13,150 bases of DNA. It comes from Desulfobacteraceae bacterium. GTDB lineage: Bacteria; Desulfobacterota; Desulfobacteria; Desulfobacterales; JAABPS01. The notes beneath the pieces are model-generated. The model saw nothing but the letters and a program-made list of their open reading frames with translations, ran no database searches and had not been told where the DNA came from. Position 1 is the stretch's first letter. Every line of letters starts with the position of its first letter. Location of the stretch: positions 1 through 13,150 of the forward strand of contig JAABPS010000038.1 in NCBI GenBank assembly GCA_011391835.1. Reading direction: 5' to 3'. The position numbers were made by a program, and so were the translations under genes. This document shows positions 7,273 through 13,150 of the stretch, in pieces.

Positions 7273-7297
7273 TTTATATTCTGTCGTTTATATTCTG
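7273..7297. repeat. 11-bp tandem direct repeat upstream of serA
   Basis: TTTATATTCTG occurs at 7273-7283 and again at 7287-7297, a 14-bp period with a 3-nt spacer. On the minus strand each copy reads CAGAATATAAA, which includes a -10-like TATAAA. It could be a regulator site or overlapping -10 elements for serA; no matching -35 was found at normal spacing. Confidence 0.55.
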
Positions 7298-7366
7298 CAT
7301 TGATCCCTATGGGTCTTTTAGTATATTCAAGTCATTAGCAATTGTAAAGTACTCAGTCTCTTTTAA

Positions 7367-7395
7367 TTGACACCTCCATCTGTATTCACTATACT
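7367..7395 (+). promoter_or_regulatory. Near-consensus sigma-70 promoter for the acyl-CoA synthetase operon
   Basis: TTGACA at 7367-7372 (perfect -35) is followed after exactly 17 nt by TATACT at 7390-7395 (one mismatch to TATAAT). Transcription would start near 7402, giving a ~40-nt leader before the ATG at 7444. No operator palindrome overlaps it clearly. Confidence 0.75.
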
Positions 7396-7443
7396 CCGCC
7401 ACATCTTTTAACAAGCTCCCAATAAATTTCAAATATATTTCAA

Positions 7444-8844
7444 ATGGAAAAGAGAATGCGACCCTTAAAAGAAGTCATGGAATCCGGCAGTCTGGCTGTT
7501 TTTGGAGCCTCCCTGGATCCGTTCAAGCCTGGCGCCATACTTTTAAAAACACTTACCGATACAGGATTTAAAGGAAAGATTGCCGGTATCAATCCAAAAG
7601 GAGGATCTGTTCATGGGATTACGCTCTACCCCAGTCTGGACAACGTTCCTTTTCAGGTAGATCTTGCAGTCATGCTGATTCCACCGTCTTCAGTTCCCAG
7701 AGCAGTTCAGGAATGCGCAAAAAAAGGAGTCAAAGGAGTTGTGATCTCATCCGAAGGATTTGCTGAAGCCGGCGAACAGGGAAGACGCTATCAGGATGAA
7801 ATTTCAGATATCCTTCAATCCAGCGGGATGAGAGGGTTTGGCCCCAATACCCTGGGAATTGTAAACACATCCACCGGGTTAACCACCTCTTATTTCACGG
7901 ATCAAAACATGCTGCTTCCCGGAGGGGTTGGATTTGTGTCTCAATCCGGAATCTTTGTGGGCGCGCTTTTGAGATATATCGGTTCACTTGAAAGTCTTGG
8001 GATATCAAAGGGAATTGGACTCGGCAACAAGGTGGATGTGGATGAGTCCGATGCCTTGGACTATTTTCTGGAGGACGACCAGACCCGAACCATTGGCATG
8101 TATCTTGAAGATATCCGAAATGGCCCCAGATTTATAAATACAGCCAGGCAGGTTACGGATCGAAAACCCGTCCTGTTGCTAAAAGGCGGTCAGACTGTGG
8201 AAGGGTCTCGGGCCATTGCCTCTCACACGGCAAGTCTCGCACTGAACAACAGCGTACTCAACGGCGCCGTGCGTCAGGGGGGTATTCTTCGCACGGATGG
8301 AATCGATGAGCTGATTGCCGCCCTGATGGGTTTTGAATGGATGCCGCTTCCAAAAGGAAATAAAATAGCCCTGGTAACATTTAGCGGAGCTCAGGCAATT
8401 ATGAGCATCGATGCAGCCATAAAAAAAGAGTTGGCGATCGCACGGTTTTCACATCAGACAGCAGAAGCGCTTTCAAAAGTGATTGCAACCCCTTCCAAGG
8501 CGCAAAACCCTGTGGATATATTCCCGGATATGATGGTTCACGGGTTTGATAAAATATCCACAGAAATTCTCAGAGCGCTATTGAATGATGATGGAGTGCA
8601 TGGAATCGTCTTTATCTCGTTTGCTGTTTCAGGCGCTGATCCGTTTCACCTTCTTTCATCCTTCATCAACGAAAACCGTTCAAAACCGGTTTTTATATCT
8701 CTGCTGGGCTCCAAAGAAGATACCCGATCTGCCGGCGATTACCTGCTGAAACAAAAGATACCCTGTGTTTCGTATCCTGAAACAGCGATCCAGGCATTTT
8801 CTCATATGTGGAATTATGCGAAAAGAAGAATGAAAAATGAATAA
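7444..8844 (+). CDS. ADP-forming acyl-CoA synthetase alpha subunit (CoA-binding, succinyl-CoA-ligase-like)
   Basis: This 466-residue protein begins with a CoA-binding Rossmann domain (SLAVFGAS, then INPKGG and YPSLDNVP). It continues with succinyl-CoA-ligase-like domains: FVSQSGIF, GLGNKVDVDESDALDYFLED and SHTASLAL, whose His261 aligns with the phosphorylated His of the ADP-forming acetyl-CoA synthetase family. The length fits a stand-alone alpha subunit. The ATP-grasp beta domain, needed to exchange phosphate with ADP, is absent here and not elsewhere in the window. Such enzymes convert acyl-CoA, ADP and phosphate to acid, CoA and ATP. The motif reads SHTAS where SHTGS is common. The ATG at 7444 has no clear ribosome binding site; the ATG at 7456, after AAAAGAGA, is an alternative. 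The last 8 nt overlap the aldehyde dehydrogenase gene, so the two are probably co-translated. Acyl substrate is unknown. Confidence 0.87.
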   Translation: MEKRMRPLKEVMESGSLAVFGASLDPFKPGAILLKTLTDTGFKGKIAGINPKGGSVHGITLYPSLDNVPFQVDLAVMLIPPSSVPRAVQECAKKGVKGVVISSEGFAEAGEQGRRYQDEISDILQSSGMRGFGPNTLGIVNTSTGLTTSYFTDQNMLLPGGVGFVSQSGIFVGALLRYIGSLESLGISKGIGLGNKVDVDESDALDYFLEDDQTRTIGMYLEDIRNGPRFINTARQVTDRKPVLLLKGGQTVEGSRAIASHTASLALNNSVLNGAVRQGGILRTDGIDELIAALMGFEWMPLPKGNKIALVTFSGAQAIMSIDAAIKKELAIARFSHQTAEALSKVIATPSKAQNPVDIFPDMMVHGFDKISTEILRALLNDDGVHGIVFISFAVSGADPFHLLSSFINENRSKPVFISLLGSKEDTRSAGDYLLKQKIPCVSYPETAIQAFSHMWNYAKRRMKNE

Positions 8845-10249
8845 CGTCAAGACACATGCAATGCAACAAACCCTAACACCCATTGACGGCAGTATCGTGT
8901 GCGAGCGCGCGTACCCCACACCCCATGAAATAGACCAGGTTCTCACCCGCGCTGTATCTGCACAAAAAGAATGGGGCCATGTTTCTATTGATGAAAGAGA
9001 AAAATTCTGTTTGAAAATGGTAGAAGCCTTTGTATCCAAGAAGGATGAAATCGCAAAGGAATTGACTATGCAGATGGGACGCCCCATACGCTACACGCCT
9101 CTGGAGGTGAAGGGATTTGAAGAACGCGCCCGGTATATGATCTCAATTGCCAAAGACGCTCTTGAAGAGATCATCCTGGAACCCAAACAGGGATTTACCC
9201 GGTACATTCGGCGGGTTCCTTTAAAGGTGATTTTTGTCATTGCGCCCTGGAACTATCCATATCTGACAGCAGTCAATTCGATTATCCCTGCCCTGATGTC
9301 AGGCAATACGGTGATTCTCAAACATTCCTCACAAACACCCTTATGCGCCGAACGAATCATGCAGGCCTGTGATGAAGCGGGATTTCCCAACGGCGTATTT
9401 CAATTCCTTCATCTCAGCCATGCAGATACATCCCGGATCATTGAAGATGATCGTGTTGATTTTGTGGCATTCACAGGTTCTGTGACGGGCGGTCATTCCA
9501 TCCAAACATCTGCCGGCAAACGATTCATTGGAACAGGTCTGGAGCTTGGCGGCAAAGATCCTGCCTATGTTCGGCATGACGTTCATATTGAGCATGCCAT
9601 TGAACATCTAACAGACGGCGCTTTTTTTAATTCAGGCCAGTCCTGTTGCGGAATTGAACGGATTTACGTGCATGAAAAGGTCTATGACCCTTTTGTTGAA
9701 GGCGTTGTTGAACTGGTGAAAAAATACCGGTTGGATAATCCGCTGAACATGGAAACAACACTTGGGCCTATGGTAAGGACTGCTGCTGCGGATTTTGTCC
9801 GGGATCAAATCCAGGAAGCATTGCAAAAAGGCGCCCATGCGCTGATTGATCCCAAAACATTTCCTGCGGATAAAAAAAACACCCCCTATCTCGCGCCGCA
9901 GGTAATGGTAAACGTCAATCACAGCATGCGCATCATGATGGAAGAAAGTTTCGGTCCGGTGGCGGGCATTATGAAAGTAAAAGATGATGAAGAAGCTATT
10001 TCTCTGATGAATGACAGCAATTACGGCCTGACCGCTTCAGTGTGGACAACAGACACTCAGGCAGCCATTTCCATTGGGGATCGCATTGATACAGGAACCT
10101 GGTTTATGAACCGATGCGACTATCTGGATCCTGCGCTGGCCTGGACTGGAATTAAGCATTCCGGACGAGGGTGTACCCTTTCTCGGATTGGATATGAACA
10201 CCTGACCCGTCCCAAGTCATATCATCTGCGAACCCAAACGAGCGGATGA
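8837..10249 (+). CDS. NAD(P)-dependent aldehyde dehydrogenase
   Basis: This 470-residue protein has the aldehyde dehydrogenase superfamily signatures in order: APWNYP with Asn139, FTGSVTGG for the cofactor loop, ELGGKDP with the general base Glu236, and GQSCCGIER with nucleophile Cys270. Glu236 and Cys270 are 34 residues apart, as in the canonical E268/C302 pair. EESFGPV follows near residue 370. It would oxidise an aldehyde to an acid, or to an acyl-CoA if it were an acylating type; the intact Glu favours the non-acylating reaction. The start overlaps the previous gene by 8 nt, and an SDR dehydrogenase follows, so an alcohol-to-aldehyde-to-acid route is plausible. A second Cys (271) next to the nucleophile is seen. 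The substrate cannot be told from sequence. Confidence 0.93.
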   Translation: MNNVKTHAMQQTLTPIDGSIVCERAYPTPHEIDQVLTRAVSAQKEWGHVSIDEREKFCLKMVEAFVSKKDEIAKELTMQMGRPIRYTPLEVKGFEERARYMISIAKDALEEIILEPKQGFTRYIRRVPLKVIFVIAPWNYPYLTAVNSIIPALMSGNTVILKHSSQTPLCAERIMQACDEAGFPNGVFQFLHLSHADTSRIIEDDRVDFVAFTGSVTGGHSIQTSAGKRFIGTGLELGGKDPAYVRHDVHIEHAIEHLTDGAFFNSGQSCCGIERIYVHEKVYDPFVEGVVELVKKYRLDNPLNMETTLGPMVRTAAADFVRDQIQEALQKGAHALIDPKTFPADKKNTPYLAPQVMVNVNHSMRIMMEESFGPVAGIMKVKDDEEAISLMNDSNYGLTASVWTTDTQAAISIGDRIDTGTWFMNRCDYLDPALAWTGIKHSGRGCTLSRIGYEHLTRPKSYHLRTQTSG

Positions 10250-10275
10250 TAATAAACGATACGAAACGTACAAAC

Positions 10276-10280
10276 GGAGG
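10276..10280 (+). promoter_or_regulatory. Ribosome binding site fixing the SDR start
   Basis: GGAGG lies 7 nt before the ATG at 10288. It shows that an upstream in-frame ATG at 10246, overlapping the aldehyde dehydrogenase stop, is not the main start. Confidence 0.8.
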
Positions 10281-10287
10281 TATATCC

Positions 10288-11061
10288 ATGCGTCTTGAAC
10301 ATAAAACAGCCCTCATCACCGGAGCGGCCAGCGGGATTGGAAGAGAAACTGCGATTCTTTTTGCCACGGAAGGTGCAGCGGTTCTCGCAGTTGACATAAA
10401 CGAGACGGGCGTAAAAGAAACAGTAAAGCTAATTCATGATAAAAAAGGAAAAGCCGCCTTCATGCTCGCAGATGTTTCCAAAGCATCCGACTGTCAGAAT
10501 ATGGTGCAGGCAGCAGAAGATCAATTTGGACATCTCCATATCCTTTTCAATAACGCAGGCATTATGCACAGCGCAGATGATGATGCGGTGAACACCGAAG
10601 AGGATATCTGGGACCTGACCATGGCCGTAAACCTCAAAGGCGTTTTTCTGGGATGTAAATATGGAATTCCCGCCCTGCGCCGCGCAGGGGGCGGCTCCAT
10701 CATCAATACAGCATCCTTTGTCGCGCTTCTGGGCGCTGCCACCCCGCAGCTGGCCTATACTGCCAGCAAAGGAGGCGTGCTTTCCATGACCCGCGAACTG
10801 GCTGTCATCCATGCCAGGGAAAATATCCGGGCCAACGCCCTGTGTCCGGGTCCGCTTAAAACTGAACTTCTGATGAAGTTTTTGAATACAGAAGAGAAAA
10901 AACAAAGAAGACTGGTTCATGTCCCCATGGGAAGATTTGGCAAAGCATCGGAGATGGCTCAGGCTGCCCTGTATCTGGCATCGGATGAATCCTCCTATGT
11001 TACAGGAGCTGAATTTGTTGTGGATGGAGGCATTACCGCTGCGTATGTAACACCTGAGTAA
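10288..11061 (+). CDS. Short-chain dehydrogenase/reductase (SDR)
   Basis: This 257-residue protein is a classical SDR. It has the cofactor motif TGAASGIG at residues 11-18, an acidic VDIN after the second strand favouring NAD(H), and NNAG. The catalytic residues are Ser143 and Tyr157-X3-Lys161 in AYTASKGG. CPGPLKTELL and a GRFG...YLASDESSYVTG tail with VDGG complete the fold. It would interconvert an alcohol and a ketone or aldehyde, or reduce/oxidise a hydroxyacyl group. It is the third gene of the rightward operon, 38 nt after the aldehyde dehydrogenase, and ends 34 nt from a convergent permease gene. The start at 10288 is set by GGAGG at 10276-10280. Substrate is unknown; SDR membership is certain, and a 3-oxoacyl reductase-like role is only one option. 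Confidence 0.93.
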   Translation: MRLEHKTALITGAASGIGRETAILFATEGAAVLAVDINETGVKETVKLIHDKKGKAAFMLADVSKASDCQNMVQAAEDQFGHLHILFNNAGIMHSADDDAVNTEEDIWDLTMAVNLKGVFLGCKYGIPALRRAGGGSIINTASFVALLGAATPQLAYTASKGGVLSMTRELAVIHARENIRANALCPGPLKTELLMKFLNTEEKKQRRLVHVPMGRFGKASEMAQAALYLASDESSYVTGAEFVVDGGITAAYVTPE

Positions 11062-11095
11062 TGGAGAAGCTTTTTTTCGAAGTAAATCAATAGGA

Positions 11096-12199
11096 CTATT
11101 CTGATATATAGGGAAGCGGCCAGATTTTAAAATAATCCCGTATCCGTATCCATACCCCTACAAGTCCCTCAGGCTCAAAGATGATAAATAAAATGATAAG
11201 ACCGCCAAAAACAAATTCTTTCATCGGCCCAAGAAGAATGGTGATATTTGGATCATAAACACGGGATAAAAAACTCACAAGAAGATCCAGTAAAACTGGA
11301 ATCAGCGTTATAAAAACAACACCAAAAACGGTTCCCACCAGCCGCCCCAAACCGCCGATCATGACCATGGCAAGTAATAAAATAGAGTTTAAAAGCAGAT
11401 AATTTTCAGGAATTGCCGTGCGATTCATAGAAGCAAAGATAGCACCTGCTACTCCTGCGTAAAAAGCACTCATGGCAAATGAAAGAAGTTTGTATCGAAA
11501 GATCGATATGCCGATGATTTCCGCAGACACATCATTATCCCGAATCGCGATAAACGCCCTTCCGATTTTTGACCGGGTAACATTTTTCGCGCCCCACATC
11601 ATAATGACTGTTGCGATAAACAAAAATACAAAGAAATCCTTATGTGTTTCTAATGACCAACCAAACAGGAAGGGTTTCGGCAGCTCAATGCCTCTGGCGC
11701 CCCGGGTCACAAAATCCCAATGCATAATCACATAGTCTATGACAAACTGAAACGCCAGCGTCGCGACCATGAGATAGAATCCCTTGATACGCAAAGAAGG
11801 AAACCCAACAATAATGCCAAATACAGAAGCTACCAGACCTGCTGCAAGAATGGATAAACCAAAGGGGATGTCAAAATTTGTTATCAGCAACGCTGACGTA
11901 TAAGCCCCGACACCCATAAATGCCGCATGTCCCAGCGAAAGAAGCCCGGTAAATCCGGTCAACAACTGCAATCCAATGGCAGCAATGAGATTTACAAGTA
12001 TCAGGTTTGTAATAAAAAAATGATATTCATTTGCGCCTATGCCAAATTTTGATCCGACCCACACAACAGCGGCGGACAAAACTAGTATAATAAACCAGAC
12101 CCTTTTAAACCGTGTTCGAAAAATCTGTTCATCTTCTTTGTAGCTTACTACAGCAGTAGATGCGAAATATGAATTATAGATCTCGGATAATGTCCTCAA
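11096..12199 (-). CDS. livM: LivM-type branched-chain amino acid ABC transporter permease
   Basis: This 367-residue membrane protein has about ten hydrophobic segments after a charged ~30-residue N-terminal stretch. It has the LivM signature GLLSLGHAAFMGVGAY and a cytoplasmic coupling loop with GRAFIAIRDNDVSAEIIGI that contacts the ATPase. In the HAAT family it pairs with LivH and LivG/F ATPases and a binding protein. None of these partners is in the window, so they are probably to the right. The start is TTG at 12197-12199, supported by GGAGG at 12207-12211 with 7 nt spacing. The TTG overlaps the stop of the upstream ligase by four bases (TTGA), implying translational coupling. With an acyl-CoA ligase next door, the cargo may be an organic or aromatic acid rather than an amino acid. 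Confidence 0.92.
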   Translation of the reverse strand: MRTLSEIYNSYFASTAVVSYKEDEQIFRTRFKRVWFIILVLSAAVVWVGSKFGIGANEYHFFITNLILVNLIAAIGLQLLTGFTGLLSLGHAAFMGVGAYTSALLITNFDIPFGLSILAAGLVASVFGIIVGFPSLRIKGFYLMVATLAFQFVIDYVIMHWDFVTRGARGIELPKPFLFGWSLETHKDFFVFLFIATVIMMWGAKNVTRSKIGRAFIAIRDNDVSAEIIGISIFRYKLLSFAMSAFYAGVAGAIFASMNRTAIPENYLLLNSILLLAMVMIGGLGRLVGTVFGVVFITLIPVLLDLLVSFLSRVYDPNITILLGPMKEFVFGGLIILFIIFEPEGLVGVWIRIRDYFKIWPLPYISE

Positions 12200-13150
12200 G
12201 AATAGACCTCCTCAATGGCAATATTCCCCTTTAAGCTTGAAATACGGCCATCTTCATAACGGATTTCAATATCAAGATCATGCAATTTATTTCCGTGATA
12301 AAAATCTTCAATAAGATTTTTATACCGTTCATTCACAAAGCTTCTCCGGACTTTTCTTGTCCGTGTTAGCTCTCCGTCATCTGGATGGAGCTCTTTCAGC
12401 AGCACCGCAAATGATTTGACCCTGATATTTTCGGGAAACCTTTCACAGATTGCACGGATTTCATCTCTAATGAGCTCATAGACCTCTTTTTTCTGCGAAA
12501 GGTCCTGGATGGTTGTATAGGATATTTTCCTTTTCTTTGCCCAGTTTCCAACATTGGCAAGATCAATGCTGATCAAAGCGGTCACATGGGGCTTTCCATC
12601 TCCGATTACCATGGCTTCCCGAATATAAGCGCTGAATTTCAGACGGGTTTCAATGTCCTGAGGCGCGAACCGTGTGCCGTCGGTAATGGTCATAATATCT
12701 TTTGAACGGTCAAAAACATACAAATGACCATCCTTATCAAAATATCCCGCATCTCCTGTCCGAAGAAATCCATCCTCAGTAAAACATTCTTTGGTGGCTT
12801 CATCTTTTTTATAATACCCCAGGTGCAGGTTCTCTCCTTTTACGAGAATCTCCCCTTCATCAGAAAGCTTTACTTCCACTTCAGGTATGGGAATACCTAC
12901 GGTTTCCGGCCTGACATCATCTCCGCGATGTGTGGTGGCGATTCCTGAACATTCGGATTGTCCGTACACCTGTCGCAAATCAATTCGAAGCGCCTTAAAA
13001 AACTTAAAAACCTCAGGTGATATGGCTCCCCCGCCGGTGATAGCCATCTTTACCCTGCCCAGACCGACCTTGATCTTCAAGGATCTAAGAACGGCAAAAT
13101 CAAGAATGTTGTATAGAAATCTGCTCCATAGGCTTACGGTTTCACCTGCC
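12196..13150 (-). CDS. AMP-forming acyl-CoA ligase (long-chain/FAD15-like), C-terminal part; 5' end outside window
   Basis: The frame is open from the window edge to the stop at 12196-12198. The apparent TTG start near 13080 is an internal leucine, so the true start lies to the right. Visible motifs in order: GGGAISPEV, YGQSECSG (the adenylate-forming YGxTE-like motif), GEILVKGENLHLGYY, TGDAGYFDKDGHLYV, then DRSKDIMT with TDGTRFAPQDIE. A C-terminal lysine-rich RTRKVRRSF probably supplies the domain-swing lysine region. It would activate a carboxylic acid to acyl-CoA with ATP hydrolysis to AMP. It is the long-chain type often found beside Liv transport genes, and its stop overlaps livM by four bases. 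About 318 residues are visible. Fatty, branched or aromatic acids are all possible substrates. Confidence 0.9.
   Translation of the reverse strand, partial: AGETVSLWSRFLYNILDFAVLRSLKIKVGLGRVKMAITGGGAISPEVFKFFKALRIDLRQVYGQSECSGIATTHRGDDVRPETVGIPIPEVEVKLSDEGEILVKGENLHLGYYKKDEATKECFTEDGFLRTGDAGYFDKDGHLYVFDRSKDIMTITDGTRFAPQDIETRLKFSAYIREAMVIGDGKPHVTALISIDLANVGNWAKKRKISYTTIQDLSQKKEVYELIRDEIRAICERFPENIRVKSFAVLLKELHPDDGELTRTRKVRRSFVNERYKNLIEDFYHGNKLHDLDIEIRYEDGRISSLKGNIAIEEVYS
12207..12211 (-). promoter_or_regulatory. Ribosome binding site of livM
   Basis: On the minus strand GGAGG stands 7 nt before the TTG at 12197-12199 and lies within the ligase gene. It supports the non-ATG start and coupled translation. 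Confidence 0.75.

Larger units (their letters stand above)
7257..7443. promoter_or_regulatory. Divergent intergenic control region
   Basis: This 187-nt AT-rich region lies between divergent serA and the acyl-CoA synthetase operon. It holds the + strand promoter at 7367-7395, an 11-bp direct repeat near serA (7273-7297), and a 9-bp direct repeat ATTTCAAAT at 7426-7434 and 7437-7445 running into the start codon of the rightward gene. No convincing promoter for serA was found. Confidence 0.6.

Noticed and set aside
10246..10248. ATG as the start of the SDR
   Set aside because: GGAGG at 10276-10280 precedes the ATG at 10288, and the residues before that Met do not belong to the SDR fold.
11062..11095. 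Seven-T run at 11071-11077 as a rho-independent terminator of the SDR operon
   Set aside because: No stable stem precedes the T-run.
13078..13080. TTG as the start of the acyl-CoA ligase
   Set aside because: The minus-strand frame continues open to the window edge with plausible ligase sequence, and the visible part lacks the N-terminal domain.

Overview
The window is bacterial and holds two blocks that meet at a convergent junction near 4320-4403. No rRNA, tRNA, CRISPR array or insertion sequence is visible. The gene set (SPASM radical-SAM peptide maturation, gingipain-like C25 peptidase, class III CoA-transferase, ADP-forming acyl-CoA synthetase alpha subunit, Liv permease beside an acyl-CoA ligase) and the moderate GC content suggest an anaerobic, acid-degrading Desulfobacterota (former Deltaproteobacteria), perhaps a Desulfobacterales sulfate reducer. 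This is inference from content only; no marker gene is present.

Left block (1-4320, + strand): a compact cluster for a ribosomally made, post-translationally modified peptide (RiPP). In order it has the 3' part of a C25 cysteine peptidase gene cut by the window edge, a PqqD-like peptide chaperone, a radical SAM/SPASM enzyme, a 59-residue precursor-like peptide that starts at TTG inside the end of the radical SAM gene, and an HPr-kinase-like ATP-binding protein. The precursor has a charged leader ending in EEVLAAG, then a core with three cysteines and a C-terminal serine. A plausible scheme is that the PqqD-like protein presents the leader to the radical SAM enzyme, the core is crosslinked, the kinase phosphorylates a hydroxyl residue, and the C25 protease cleaves peptide. 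No transporter is visible, so part of the cluster probably lies left of the window.

Right block (4403-13150): carbon/CoA metabolism. On the minus strand a SerA-type 2-hydroxyacid dehydrogenase is followed closely by a class III CoA-transferase. Diverging from it is a + strand operon of an ADP-forming acyl-CoA synthetase alpha subunit, an aldehyde dehydrogenase and an SDR dehydrogenase, read from a near-consensus sigma-70 promoter at 7367-7395. Convergent to this, on the minus strand, an AMP-forming acyl-CoA ligase (5' end beyond the right edge) is translationally coupled to a LivM-type ABC permease. Together they suggest import of an acid-type substrate, CoA activation, and alcohol/aldehyde/hydroxyacid oxidation. 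The actual substrate cannot be read from the sequence.
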